Below, one piece after another: positions 1 through 12,601 of a stretch of DNA of 64,000 nucleotides. Source of the stretch: Chara braunii (lineage: Eukaryota; Streptophyta; Charophyceae; Charales; Characeae); contig BFEA01000034.1 of assembly GCA_003427395.1 (NCBI GenBank), positions 746,274 to 810,273 of the forward strand. Direction: 5' to 3'. The notes beneath the pieces were generated by a model that was given only the letters and a program-made list of their open reading frames with translations, had not been told where the DNA came from and made no database searches. How positions within the stretch are numbered: position 1 is the first letter of the stretch; each line of letters begins with the position of its first letter. A program made the position numbers and the translations under genes.

Positions 1-640
1 CCCCACAATCTCCTAGTCCTCACCCACAACACCGGCGACAGAGAGAGAGAGAGGTGGCACTTCCACACGCCTGTTTGCACAAAGCTAGTACTCTGGTCAG
101 CCTGCTTGTAGCTTTCTGGGCAGCACAGCCCAGAGCCTGGGCTGCAAGGAAATGGGCGTGCCAAACTGCACGCTCTCTCTGGGCACTGTCCAGAATGGCA
201 AATGCCAACAGCCCTCATTTCACTTTTTGGACAGCGCCTGACCCAGCGTAGAGTGTATGGGCCTCTCTCCATTACACAACATTCCAAATGCATCTGGCAC
301 TGCTAGATGCTCCCCACAAATTAGAAGCGTTAGGTCAGGACTCAAGATTCAAACGCAGTCCACATACTTTTAGAATGCTGTCTAGGGGAGCGACGCACAA
401 TTCGTGCCTGGATGCAGCTTTGGGTTCCTTTTTTTTTCCTTCAGAGAATTACCTCGGCCCCTTGCCTATTTCCAGGGTGCTGCCTGCTTTTCCCTTCGCA
501 TTTTCCGGGACACCATACATTAGAATCAGAGGTCGCAGATGGGATACGGCATTACACCAATCAGGAACCGGCTGTAAAAAAAAACAACATTTTTCCCCTT
601 GCAGATAGCAGATGGCAAAAGAAAGCAACAGGCAAAGTGA
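1..640. other. Left edge, no gene recognised
   Basis: No protein family, RNA gene or repeat is recognised here. Short open frames exist but none has codon structure or motifs I can name. The stretch lies just 5' of the LINE ORF1 and may be its 5' untranslated region, or unrelated flanking DNA. No clear element boundary or target duplication is visible. Confidence 0.4.
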
Positions 641-670
641 CAGGGAATCCAGCAAAAATACACCAACCCA

Positions 671-2647
671 TTGATCGACTCTCGTGTGGTTAGAGAAGAA
701 AAAGCCAGGGAAGATCTGTTGTGGGACTTGGACGCAGTCCGAGAACAGGCAGAGCAGGAATACAGCAAAGAACCAGCAGCTCTTCAAGAATTGCTGAGAC
801 GATTGGAACAAGAGGCCCAACAAAAAAGGGCCAAGACACAATCGGACAACAAATGCCAACCGGATAACCTCCAGGGGATGACAGAGATGGGCCTCAAAAA
901 AAGGAAGGCAATGGATTTGAAGGAGAAGAAGGGGACAGAACAAACCCATGCAGAAGAGGGAGGGAGAATTACGGGTTCTGATTCCCTCGATGACGGGGCA
1001 GACAGCAAAGCAAGCAAGGGCAGAGAAGGGACAGGGGAGACAGCCACGGACAGAGCATCAGAGTCCCAGCGGTCGCTTCACCGGTTGAGGGAATATATCG
1101 AAAAGGCCAAGGAGGAGAGAGAGCACGCTTTTGATATCAGAGCAGCCTGTCTGAAGCACATCGAGAGATCGCAGAAAAATGGGAAGAATGGGACAATCGT
1201 TGGCATTGAAAAGTCAAAAAAACAGTATGACACACTAAACAAAGCGAAGGCAGAGGAATTCTCTAAACACACTGCTTTCAGTTATGCACAAAAAAAGAGG
1301 GCAAGAGAACAAGGGTTGGCAGACGAGGAGGAGAGAGAGCACGCTTTTGATATCAGAGCGGCCTGTCTGAAGCACATCGAGAGATCACAGAAAAATGGGA
1401 AGAATGGGACAATCGTTGGCATTGAAAAGTCAAAAAATCAGTATGACACACTAAAAAAAACAAAGGCAGAGGAATTCTCTGAACACACTGCTTTCAGATA
1501 TGCACAAAAAAAGAGGGCAAGAGAACAAGGGTTGGCAGACAAGGACAAGACCAAAGACCACTTTGGTGTTGATGACTGTCTGAAGCACATCGAGAGATAG
1601 CAGAAAAATGGGAAGAATGGGACAATGGTTGGCATTGAAAAGTCAAAAAATCAGTATGACACACTAAAAAAAGCGAAGGCAGAGGAATTCTCTGAACACA
1701 CTGCTTTCAGATATGCACAAAAAAAGAGGGCAAGAGAACAAGGGTTGGCAGACAAGGACAAGACAGTCATCAACACCAAAGACCACTTTCAGGATCTGCG
1801 CCCAAAGAAATGGAAGACACGGAAAAATCAGAGAAAGAAGGAACCAAACTCGGATCAAACAGAGGCAGAAGTGGGACGAGCACGCTCACTATTGGAAAAA
1901 GAAGTGGCTGTGGTTGTGGCCCAAACAGAAAAACTAATTAAGAGGAATGCAGAGTTCAAACCAGAATTCACTACCATTCAACACATCGCCAATGGGAAGG
2001 CACCACATGTGGTGGCCTCGGCCAAATCAGCAAGACTGACATTGATGGACACCCGCCCGCTGATTGCGGTCAGGTATGTCGAGGAAGAGTGAGAATGGCA
2101 GATCACCACAGATGTGTCCTTCACAATCCCAAGGATTGAGGAAGGACAGAATGTCACCAGTATTCTTCAGGAAAAGGTAACAGAGGGGTTACCAATGGGC
2201 GCGTACGAAACAGTTGCCCGGGACATTGGTCAGGAGGACAGATCTTTCCAAGCCGGCCATGAGAATCAGCAGGACCATCCTATGCAACAAGAGAGGCACT
2301 CCACTCGGGCCTTATCCCCCCTGATCACAAAGCTGTCAGAGGAAACCAAGCTGAAGAGTGGGATGATGTGGAGGCCTTGGAGGACAGTAACGGCGATTCC
2401 ATACAGCGTGCTGGCGGGACCCGACATTCCAGCAGAACTGTTGGCGGTCTCGATGGCACAACTATTGACTTCTGGGATTCTGAAGGGAGACAACGATCTG
2501 GACTCGAGAGCGTTCGCCATAGATCTGGACAGATATTACAGAAGCAATTACTCTGAGAGCGATATGGAGTGGCAAGACGAGGGCAAGGGAGCAGGTTCGG
2601 AGCCGACCCTTGTCCCAGGACAAGGAATCAATGGAAGTGTAGGATAA
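671..2647 (+). pseudogene. LINE ORF1 (gag-like) with two in-frame stops
   Basis: A single reading frame runs from the ATG at 671 to a TAG at 2645-2647, interrupted by TAG at 1598-1600 and TGA at 2090-2092. The product would be about 659 codons, very rich in Lys, Glu, Arg and Gln, and probably helical or coiled coil in the first 400 residues. It contains three copies of a roughly 72-residue unit (HAFDIRAACLKHIER, then GIEKSK.QYDTL, then YAQKKRAREQGLAD). I see no RRM or CCHC zinc knuckle. The ORF1 call rests on its position just upstream of a LINE ORF2 in the same orientation; the sequence itself is not a family I recognise. Confidence 0.6.
1112..1781 (+). repeat. Internal tandem repeats of ORF1, about 216 bp x 3
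   Basis: Equivalent points recur at 1112 and 1328 (216 bp) and at 1363 and 1576 (213 bp). Both steps are multiples of three, so the frame is kept. Units 2 and 3 are nearly identical. Unit 3 carries the TAG at 1598-1600. Its 5' junction (1561-1581) is the exact reverse complement of 1761-1781 just past its 3' end. Confidence 0.85.
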
Positions 2648-2817
2648 TACAAGATAAACGATTCGATCACCACATCGCAACAGGACCCGTCGGATGATGC
2701 ATCAACATGGATGGGTGCGAGCGATCAGGCTCCCTCCTAGGCTGTCTACCTCTATGATTACACCCCTGCCTATTCCTTGTAGCCTTAATGATGGAGACTT
2801 TAGAAAGGGGGCAAACA

Positions 2818-3623
2818 TGAAGGAAGACAAGGTGGACTGGAAGACACAAGGGGTAGTCATTAGGAGCTGGAATATCAATGGCCTCTGAATCATTCTCGAC
2901 AGAGAAGAAAAAATGAATGACATAATCAAAGGACTTACCGTTCACACAAATAAACTAGCAGATATCATATTGCTGCAAGAAGCTTACCTTGCTGCAAGAA
3001 ACTCACCTCACCTACTCGACAGAACACAACAGAATTCAAAAATTCTTATCAAGGAAACTGGGAGGAATGAAGGACGAAATATGGTCCTTAGATAATGCAT
3101 CAAGCACGAAAGGAACAGCCATCCTTATACCCAAATCTTCCCACCTATATACGACAGGGTCGATAGTGGGCAAAGAAGCGACACGTTAGACGGTAGATGG
3201 TTATGGATGTAAAGTGGAAAGAGGAAGAGTTCAGAATAATCAATGTATATGCACCAAACAGCTTTTCAGACAGATCTGCACCGGACATTTGATCCCCCTT
3301 TTGTCGTCATGCATTTTGGCCGGTGATTGGAACGCAACTATAAACCCAACCACGGATCGTATATCGAGTTCCTCGGCTGGTCAGCTCACACAGGAGGTGG
3401 TGCCTATCCAAAAGTTGATGTTGGACTACAGTCTAGTTGAACCTTACTGTACTTTGCATCCGGGGGCAAGAGCCTTTACATTGGTTAAAAAGAACCATGC
3501 CCACCACACCGCTTTCTCCTTCATTGACTACTTGATCTCAGGGACACTAATGGGGACAGCCAAAAGCGTTGAGATCCTGCCCCTTACATACCCAGGTCTG
3601 GATACCAAACCCATCAAACTCTA
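2818..3623 (+). pseudogene. LINE ORF2, endonuclease (APE/EEP) part, broken
   Basis: This is the N-terminal endonuclease of ORF2, the enzyme that nicks the target strand to prime reverse transcription. Visible motifs in order are VVIRSWNINGL near 2850 (the usual SWN.RGL start), LLQETHL near 2990 (catalytic Glu block), ILAGDWNATINP near 3315 (the GDWN/GDFN block), SFIDYLIS near 3520 (R/FIDYI block) and a weak terminal block near 3600 where SDH is expected. Breaks: a TGA after NINGL; a 19-bp tandem duplication (2970-2988 and 2989-3007) that shifts the frame by one; and a stop after GKEATR near 3189. The enzyme cannot be made from this copy. Confidence 0.8.
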
Positions 3624-4077
3624 ATCAACTTCGAGCAGTATGTCAAGAAGGGGTCTAGCTTTCACAAACTCAACAACTCCCTCCTACTGAGTCAGACCTT
3701 TCAGGTAGGAGTTTAAGTGTTGGCAAAATTTGAGGGGTGCCTACCTACCCATTCAAGATCGGTGACAGTGGTTTCAAGAAAGTTACTCCACATTCTCACA
3801 GACGGTTGCTAGAATTTCAAGGAAATTGGCGACCGGCAGGAAACAAAGGAAGCAAGCATTCCAGATAGACCTCAAGATCGCAAAGACAAATCTGATTGAT
3901 AACCCCTCTTCTGTACTTTATACCGATATTTGCAAAAAGGCAAGAGAATAACTCACTATGTGGAGATGGTGGGAATTGAAAGGACTACAAATAAGAGCCA
4001 GAATGAATGAATACAAGCTAAGTGAATCAATATGAAAACACTTTTTCGCAAGAATCAAAGCAAACTCAGGGGCTAAC

Positions 4078-5402
4078 GTGATAGAAAGTCTGAAAACCCT
4101 CTCAAGGCCAGCTGAAACAGTGACAGACACTAAAGGAATGTTGAACGTAGCAATGGAATTCTATGAAGAGCTATATCACACGAACACCCCTATGCCTACT
4201 CCGCCCAGCACAACAAAGGCCCGAACTAGGATGCTACAATACCTAGAACAAACGATATCTCAAAAACAAGCAGAAGCTCTGGACAAGCCCATCACCTTGG
4301 AAGAACTGCAAGGTGCTGTACAAAGTATGAACAACAACAAGTCACCAAGAATCGACGGGCTGACAAAAGAATTATGGGAAAAATTCTGGCCACACTTAGG
4401 AGGCGATATGTTGAACTTCTACAATCAACTAGCTTAAGGGGGGTCTGGGAAATCTACTAAGTAGTAGCGTATTCACATTGTTGTACAAAAACGGGAAAAA
4501 GAAGATATCAGGAACTATAGACCCATCTCGCTTTTAACCCTTCCCTATAAGATCCTAGCCAAAGCTTTGGCCTTTCGAATCCTAGACCTGACAGACAAAT
4601 GCTTTCATATAGACCAAATAGGCTTCATCCGTGGAAGGTACATCTTGGACAACGTACTGACCATCAACGAAGCGGCCAACAAGGTGAGAAAAAAAAGGAT
4701 AAACACAGCAATTCTTTTTTTCGGTTTTGAAAACGCCTACGACCAGGTCAACTGGCCCTTTCTTAATGCAAGCATGGAAAAGATGGGAGTGGGCCCAAAT
4801 TTTAGGAAGTGGTTGCGTATTTTGTACAATTATGCCATAAGATGCGTCCAAGTCAATGGATTGCTATCTGACTGCTACCCAATCTCTCGGTCAGTTCGCC
4901 AAGCGGACCCACTAGCCCCCCCAACCCTCCTCTTCGTGATGGAACAATAGCCTCATTCCTACATAAAGGTTCCTCCATACGCATGCTGTCAGAGGTCAAT
5001 GTAGGAACAGCCCACCACCTACAGTTCCCGACAATAATAATGTTTGCAGACGATCTCACGGGCCTCATAAGAGCTTCGGACTCGTCGTTCGGTGCATTAG
5101 TAAGAGCAATGGAAGCTTTCAAACTGGCATCAGAAATGAAGATCAATTGGAAGAAAACAATCGGCTGGTGGCTATCGGATGAGGAGATTCCCCAGCTTCA
5201 AGGCCCCAAGGCAGACATGACTTGGGAGAAACTGGAGACCCCTACTCAATATCTGTGTATACTGCTGACAAAAGACGGCTTTACCCCTCAAATGGCCCAA
5301 AACATACTCGTTAAAGAAATTAACAAACTAGGCAGATGGGGTAGCACATTCACATCATTGCTGGGCCGAGCACTTAAATCAACACATCTATTTTTTCAAT
5401 GA
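4078..5402 (+). pseudogene. LINE ORF2, reverse transcriptase part, broken
   Basis: The reverse transcriptase fingers and palm are clear. Motifs in order: PITLEELQGAVQSMNNNKSP near 4290-4355; a NYRPISLL-type block near 4510 in a shifted frame; GFIRGRYILDNVL near 4621; FENAYDQVNW near 4730 (palm motif A, catalytic Asp present); QADPLAPPTLLF near 4900, standing for the usual QGDPLSP; and MFADDL at about 5040-5057 (motif C, both Asp present). Breaks include a stop at 4437, frame changes before 4567 and between 4950 and 4983, and G-to-A in the QGDPLSP block. Wording such as GRYILDNVL resembles non-seed-plant LINEs; that comparison is from memory. Confidence 0.9.
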
Positions 5403-5426
5403 TGTGGTATATAGCGTCAATCTGGA

Positions 5427-6951
5427 GTGTTCCGAACCATACACTCAAAAAACTTATGGTCAGGAGACCCCAACAAAGAGAACTGTATACCAAAGATAGC
5501 CTGGCACTACACAAGGGAACCAGCCAGAGGAGGTCTTGGTATCATAGACCCCAAACAGGAAACCAAAGCCCTACAAGTTAAATGGATAGTCAAATTTCTG
5601 ACAATACCTGGTACGACATGGAATAAACTGGCCTTGGATAGCATCAGGAGCCTAGCACCGGTAGCCTCACCAGCAAACATGTCCAGTCTGTTCTGGGTGA
5701 TGACCAAGGAATAGAGCCCACGCACACGGGGCAGAAATCAGAGAAGAGGAGTCGGTCCAAATGAAACCCGGGCCCCCACACCATACTGGACGACATTGCT
5801 ACGGATATGGTTGGAAGTCATGCCGAAGAAGGTGGGTAGACCCAAATCCAAAGATGAGATATTGAGGCGTGGGTGAGAGACGAAAGTGATCACCAACTAT
5901 CCCTTAAGCCTAGAGGAAGGAGATGGCTATCGTGGATCGAACATGGCGTTTGGAAAATGAGCCATCTGTGGAATGAGGAGAAAAAGGACTGGGTGACAGA
6001 TCAGGAACTGGCATCTCAACTGCATCCCAAAAGGCTGGAAGGAGCTGTTGAGCAAAACCTCAACATGGAAATCGGGTGAATGGAAAGTGAAGGTGCAGGA
6101 GTTAACCCCATTAAAGGCCTATCAATTCTCCCATAAACAGCAAGGGTCGGATACTCTTTCCCAATTACCACTTCCACGCAAGGCCTCCCAACTATCCTGA
6201 ATGAGGAGGTGGAAAGAACAGTCCTAAACACTTTTGTTCTCAGATAAGTAAGAGTGTTGGGATCGTGGCGAAAAACGATATTCAGAATAGATTCGGCGAT
6301 TCAAGATCTGGAATTTGATCCAGCAGAGTGGGCTTGGATACCAGATAGAAGCAGAAGTCTCAAAATGAGCGTCCCCACCCAGGAATACACAGTCAAACTG
6401 GGATACAACTTACTCCTCAAAACGAAGGATCCTGAACCAACAATCAAGAATAGAGGCAGAAGTTATTAGGCCAAAACGCTGGTCTGATCCCACAAGTACC
6501 ATGGAAAAAATTCAAATCAATCCATCCAGTCAAAATCAGAAGCCTCCAATGGCTCATCTCTTACGTGGCTCTACCGGCTAATCAGTGGCTGCATATCAGA
6601 AGAAGTAAGAATGACCCCAACAGTTCAGAATAATGTGCAGTTTGTTCAGAAAATGAACCAGAAGATATGCTACATTGCCTGATACGCTGTAGAGAGGCGA
6701 CGGAATACTGGGCGAGGGCCTCGAACATCTGGGATTCCCTCTTCTCGATCCCCCTCCCTGAGCACCCCATCCAACTTCTTCTATGGACTAGCATCCCAGC
6801 TCAATTCCACAAGACACAGAGAACATGGTTCGGAATGATCAGAAAGGTGACGCTGTGGTCCATATGGAAGGAAAGGTGCTACAGAACCATTGAGGGGCTC
6901 TCAACTCCAACGGAGAAGGTATGGGCGGACAAGGGCCTTGATCCAGGCTGA
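5427..6951 (+). pseudogene. LINE ORF2, C-terminal region with zinc-binding tail
   Basis: The first part reads KIAWHYTREPARGGLGI near 5490, the conserved segment after the thumb in plant LINEs (normally W...C.PK..GGLG). A decayed linker follows. At 6634-6691 there is C-x2-C, then about 11 residues, then H-C-x3-C (CAVCSENEP...MLHCLIRC), matching the zf-RVT tail of plant LINE ORF2. The rest to 6951 (TWFGMIRKVTLWSIWKERC) is the usual W..W..R segment after it. Frames change at least twice and there are several stops, so this is a fossil. No RNase H domain is seen. Confidence 0.75.
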
Positions 6952-8890
6952 GATTCTCTGCAAGTGGCATAAGACGAGACATTCCATGCCAGATGACAAA
7001 GAGCAACGGAGAAGAATCAAGGCAAAATTCACTAAGCGGTAGCTCATAGGGGGCAAAGTCATGACCTTCGCATACGGTGGAAAGACTGGCACAACTCAGA
7101 AGCAAGGTGGAAAAGGCAGAGATCCCAGCCAGCAGATGGACAACACCCATCACTTGAAGGGCAATTTCTGAGATTACATCCTACGCAGTTTCTTCTACCT
7201 TTCTTGCTCTTTATTTTTATCTGACAGGCTCATGATGTGGGCCTGAGAGGAAAGGTGGAAGTAAGGCAAGCTGACGGTCAATCCTCCACGATGATGGAGT
7301 AATCAATGCTGATCAGGGGTCCTTTGGCCAGACGGAAGGAAGTGTGAGTGAGGGTCATAATGTAACATTTATTCTGACTTGCCGGTGGAATAGGAACCGG
7401 ACTGATGCTCCCCAGAAAAGAAATACAAATAGATGGTGAATAAGAACCCGTAACTCTCACAATTGGACACCAGAGAAGGGTTGCAGTGAAAAGAGGCAAA
7501 AGCAGTGCAGAAACAGGAGACACTGGGAGCAGAATCAGACAGAGTAGAGGTACGTAGGTGTAAAACAAGCTTAAACACACACAGCGGCAGGCTGCCTATG
7601 GCCACTTAGTACCTTTGAGAATACGCTGTAAATGACACAAAGAAAACATACTGCAATCAGGTTTGGGCGACATCATCGGCTTTCAGAGAACGTCCCATCA
7701 TGACGGACAGAATGTAGCTTCAGCGTTAGGCAGTGCCATTCTATTTCAACGGCAGGGTGCACATATCGTACACAGTAAGTGTAATGCCATTCTCTATTCT
7801 CCAGTCAGATGCATATAAACCATGTCGTGATTCATCAGCAGCTTTGCAGACGAGCATGCTAACAACAACAGATATGCTAGGCAAAGCAACCCGACAAATG
7901 AATGAAGCTTTGGCATCAGAACGGGACATTCCCAACAGTCATACGTGGGAGGTAGAAACTGACATACTACGATAATCAGGGCAATCGTGCTATGAACCCC
8001 AACAAGCTGTGCATTCAGGGAGCCTGCAATTCGGTTCTGCTTCCCATTGCATCACAGACTTAGTACAACACTGTAAAACAGGTTATGGGTCTTGGAACAT
8101 CTACAATGTCTGACCCTAGCTCAAGAGGCTTAAGGCTAGAAACCTGCACAGGCATTTGAATTCCGGGGCGACCCAATGCCTCTGGAAAAGGAAGTAAGCC
8201 AAGTACACATTCTAACGTAGCTGGACATGATGTTTCAAGGCCGCCGTAAAGAGTAGGCCCACCGTGGAATTTACAAGTCGAGTCGACCAGCACAATGACC
8301 GACCACAACGAGATTGCTAAAAGGGAGGGAGCAGGGGGAGAAAAAAGGACAGGATGGAAGGCAGTGGTCAGGTTTTTGTTCGATGGAGCATATTCAGAGC
8401 TCAAATGGATGTCCCAAGAAATAAGCCCCAGGCACCAACCTGCCACATACAAGAACCCAACCAACGCCACGCATGTCCGGTCCTTGAACGCCTGGCATCC
8501 TTCTTACAGAGTTATCAGTCAAGAGCGCACCACACATAATCTACCGACTCAAAATGCGCAACTTCCCTACAACATCACAAAATCAATAAGCAGACACCAC
8601 AGATTGACATTTGCAACACCTTGGACACCAGTCTACCTACTATGGACACGGAACTACCTAAACGATCACAACATTAAGACATAGATCCCACAGACAGATT
8701 TTTGCACTTAGCTCGGTCAGTAAGGAACACAAGTTGCATGCAGGAAGTATTCAAGCATCGGGAGATATCTGATAGACTGCATCAGCCGAGCAGTATCAGG
8801 ATCTTAGCCAATATTGTCGGGTATCCAACACTCTTGGCTTTTAAAGGCCATTCAATTAATGAATGGGGTGAGCGACGGCACAGCGACAAT

Positions 8891-8971
8891 AGAGCTCAGT
8901 GCTTGTAGTGCTAGAGTTGGCTAGAGCTCAGTGCTTGTAGCGCTAGAGTTGGCTAGTGCTCAGCGCTAGCG
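8891..8971. repeat. 32-bp tandem repeat, about 2.5 copies
   Basis: Copies start at 8891, 8923 and 8955. The unit begins AGAGCTCAGTGCTTGTAG; the third copy is partial and diverged. Confidence 0.85.
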
Positions 8972-9921
8972 TTGCCGGTGGTTCCCTGCTATCGTCTCCT
9001 GCCCATGCTCACTTTGACACCTTGCACTCCAGGAGAGTTCACATTTCGGACCTCCACACCTTGGGCACTTTCAACCTGGTTAATAGCTATATGATATATG
9101 TATATGACATACACATGACATGCCTACGTAAGGGCCGTTTTATTACAGTAACCACCAGAATTCCTGTCCAGAACCTATATAATATAGACCTAGGACATAT
9201 ATATTGTCACAAGAATATCAGAGCCCAAAAGCGAAAAAGAAAAAGAAAGAAAGAAAGAAAAACAAAAAAAATGAATTCATTTTTTTATCTTCTTCCTTAT
9301 AACTCCCCCTGTTCAGAACCTCTTGCGTACAAAGCCGCCCACGTGGATGTAGGTTGAGCGGGACACATATATAACATGAAAGTGCCGCCATGCATGCGCC
9401 GGGAAGTGCTGAGATGATGGGGCCTGCCGCGCCGGGCGAAATTCATTCCGAGTGAACCGTCGGGGCACTGTAGCAATGGCGGGCATGTTAGCGGCCGCTC
9501 TTCTTGGAAGTACTCGTGGTTTAAGGGCCCGTTTGCAACAGTTTTCAACCTGTGTTTTTCTGGGCAGGGCCCTACACATTGCACAGCATCACTGCCATAC
9601 TCCACTATGCATATAACGTAATAACACTAATGGAGCCCCATTCACATTTCTACCCTCAAAATTGCCTTTCTTTCGCCTTTTTACAAGCTATTTTGTTTTA
9701 CCCATGGTACAACCCGATAACGGGAAGAGTTGGTGACTTCAATTTTTGGCTTGTGAGAGAGACGCAGCTGCGGCTGGGCAAAATACGACAGTTTGGACAC
9801 GGATGGGGTACCGGTAAGACTTTGGTTATAGATGTCATCCTCTGATCTAACGACCGAGGACTGAGGTGACCTGGCCATGAGAACACGAGATAAGTACCAA
9901 CCCACAGAAATTAGGTCGGCC

Positions 9922-10289
9922 CCTCAACGCCTTGGGAACTCCAGCACTATGTGTGGCTACTTACCGTATGATGCCTTTTCCCGATACTGTAAGTTCAGAA
10001 AAAGCCTCTCCTGCTGCACCCACTTGTATGTCACATTGCCCCTAAAACGGGTAAGACTTCGTTTCTACTTGTGGCCCTCTGATCTAACTACTGCGAACAG
10101 ATGTGACTTGCGTGCGTGTAACAAGATTAATAACTACTGCGGACAGATGTGACTAACCCATGCATAGCAGATTAATCTCGCCCTTCCCGATTTAGTTCAA
10201 CCCACAGAATTCACAGTGGCTCCTCAACGCCTTGGGCACTCAAAAAGTTTCCGGGCCTCTCAACGTCTCCCCTCAACGCCTTGGGAACT
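9922..10289. repeat. Spaced repeat of CCTCAACGCCTTGGGAACT
   Basis: The 19-mer occurs at 9922-9940, 10222-10240 (one mismatch) and 10271-10289. The first two copies also share the preceding text (CCCACAGAA...), so they mark a roughly 300-bp partial duplication. Function unknown. Confidence 0.7.
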
Positions 10290-10549
10290 TGTGTTCCGTA
10301 CAGAGCCTTTGCCAAAGAGGCGCCTGCCGTCACTCCCTTACTTTCTGTTCCTAGAGCTTGAGGGGATGGCCACTTTTGTTTCATAACGATTTCTATTCTA
10401 GATGGCCAGCTGACACTTCTCCACCTGCCCCAATGGCTGCACTGCACATGATTTTCTTCTCCGTCCAGCTCATCGTTCAGTACTTCCCCCCAGTCCCTTT
10501 CGATCCACTGAAAGATTCTCCGGATAATCCCCCTACTTGTTGCTCGCCC

Positions 10550-10552
<3 letters not shown>

Positions 10553-10628
<76 letters not shown>
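10553..10628. repeat. (CT)n(CA)n microsatellite
   Basis: About 24 CT units are followed directly by 14 CA units. The open frames through this tract are low-complexity artefacts. Confidence 0.97.
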
Positions 10629-10630
<2 letters not shown>

Positions 10631-11976
10631 GGAGCCCACACAGGAGGAGAAGGGGAGCAAAAGACGGGCAACGTGGAAAGGCAAGAGTTCACAGCCTGAG
10701 AAAAGACCAACACCAGGCAAACATCAAACAGCCGTGGTCCATAACGCTACCGGTAGTTCCTCGAAAGTAGAGAAATCGGCAGGTACCGGGATAACATACG
10801 CAGACTTCACACCTGAAATTTTATGCGCGGGTGAGCAGAATGCCAGTGCGCTTCAGGGTTCAGGTCGCCCCCTCACTGGTCGGGCACGCGCGAGGTGTCA
10901 GCCAGTCTGTACAGTTTTGTTTTGAAGTGCTGGACCCACGGCGAGGCACACTCTCACCGCCAAACTGTACTATTCCCAACACCTCTTTTATAATCCGGTA
11001 CGATCGTCGATCTTCGCTATGGGCATTGGGTGGTTTCGCGGAATATGCGGCTACAGATTAGGAATTCATACATGCAGACTCCACTGCCCGCAACTCCACG
11101 AGTCTGTGGAGAGCTGCTCCACAGTTCCGGACGGACTCGAGCCCCGAATTGTCAATGGAGTGTCATAGCTATGAGCTGTCGTGTACACTTCCGGATGAAA
11201 TCAGAAGCCCAAAAAATAGAATAGAGATTAGACTCGAGTTTTGCACGGCAGTCAGAACCGGGATTTGTACGGAGAATGTAGTACTCCCGCGTTTGGTCCG
11301 GCGTTCATCCGGATTGCTGGACGACGTTCGTGGACTACTTCAGTACCTTCTACCTATTGTCTTCATGCCCAGCTTCAGAAACGACAGCACGGCCCTAACT
11401 CTATCAATGAGCGCGCTCTGAGAGCCAAGCACATTCCAAATTTAGCAGCAAGCATTTCGACCGGATTCGCCCGAGTTTAAGCCCGGGCCGGAATCTAGCT
11501 GCTAACATCCCAAGGTCGCCTTCCATCCCGAGTAAAGTCCAGCATCTTTTTGGAATCTCGCCCAGATACTCGGCCTCCAATGTTCAGACCGCCGACTTCC
11601 CTTCTTGGAATGTTAATCCCGCCTTCGATCTCAAGTAAACTCCCGCGCATTATACCCAAACCGTGTCCCATGTTCGGGTCCAACTGGTGTCACGACGGTA
11701 AGTCATCCTTCCAAGTGGGAGGAATCCACCAGGATTCCTATCATAAGTCCTCCAAGCTTAGTCAGCTTCGCATCCTCCGCCAGCAGACCGCTACTGAACT
11801 CGGTTGTCCATTTCTTCCCACAGTCACATGTCACTTCAGTCTTCGTCACCCGGCTTGCCGAATCATATGTGCAACGCCTTGGTTGTCCATCATTCAGGCT
11901 CCCTAAGACGTCAAATCCGCAGCTCTCACTCATAGGACATAATGATGAACGCAATCCGTCCATGATCCACTTGCAT

Positions 11977-11979
<3 letters not shown>

Positions 11980-12025
<46 letters not shown>

Positions 12026-12026
12026 G
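11980..12026. repeat. (CT)n(CA)n microsatellite
   Basis: About 14 CT units are followed by about 9 CA units, the same compound arrangement as at 10553-10628. Confidence 0.97.
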
Positions 12027-12323
12027 CGTGTAAGCACAAACATTCATCGTCTGCTTTTGCCACCAGGAGAGAACCCATCTCCACATCATAGCCAGCGGAT
12101 TCGTGAAACGAACATAGACGAGTGAAGGTTATCTTCCGGCGAAGGGGCGAGGGTTTGCCGCCAGAGAGGTCGGATACATACCCATGAGGAAAATGACCTC
12201 CCAAATTCAGGAACAAAATGGGTGTCGATACTTACGACGGGGCACAATGCCAGACGAGCTGCAACACCTTCCTTTCCTCCAACCGAGGGTCGCGCACAGT
12301 TTTGGTTCGACGAACCAACAGAT

Positions 12324-12601
12324 CGGCTTCACCGATCAGACAAAACAAGTTCTCTTTTCCCCAACACAACCGATCATGACACGACCGCAGTGACAGACAC
12401 TATCAAAGACACAATTCCGCCATCATACATGTTACATATCTGAGAGAAGTTTATCAATGCTTCGGCTTCACCGATCAGACAAAACAAGTTCTCTTTTCCC
12501 CAACACAACCGATCATGACACGACCGCAGTGACAGACACTATCAAAGACATAATTCCGCCATTATACATGTTACATATCTGAGAGAAGTTTATCAATGCT
12601 T
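12324..12601. repeat. 139-bp tandem duplication
   Basis: Two adjacent copies, 12324-12462 and 12463-12601, start with CGGCTTCACCGATCAGAC and differ at only a few bases (for example ACACAATTC against ACATAATTC). The near identity suggests a recent event. Confidence 0.95.

Larger units (their letters stand above)
640..7200 (+). mobile_element. Decayed LINE (non-LTR retrotransposon)
   Basis: This is a two-ORF LINE in plus orientation. ORF1 (671-2647) is followed by ORF2 with an apurinic-type endonuclease, a reverse transcriptase and a Cys/His zinc-binding tail, which is the usual order in plant L1-type elements. In life such elements nick target DNA and copy their RNA into it. Stops and at least four frame changes show this copy is dead. 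Both ends are approximate: no poly(A) tail and no target-site duplication could be fixed. The tail probably lies between the last coding match at about 6951 and 7200. Confidence 0.85.
7200..10552. other. No gene recognised
   Basis: Open frames here are short and show no known motif. The longest, on the minus strand at 8060-8470 (136 codons), begins with hydrophobic residues but matches nothing I recognise. Visible structure is limited to a 32-bp tandem repeat (8891-8971), an A-rich GAAA stretch (9234-9272) and a motif repeated near 9922, 10222 and 10271. If the RabE gene at 16 kb is intact, this stretch lies in its first intron. Confidence 0.4.

Noticed and set aside
8060-8470. 136-codon minus-strand frame with a hydrophobic start
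   Set aside because: No recognised domain, no conserved neighbour; kept as unexplained.
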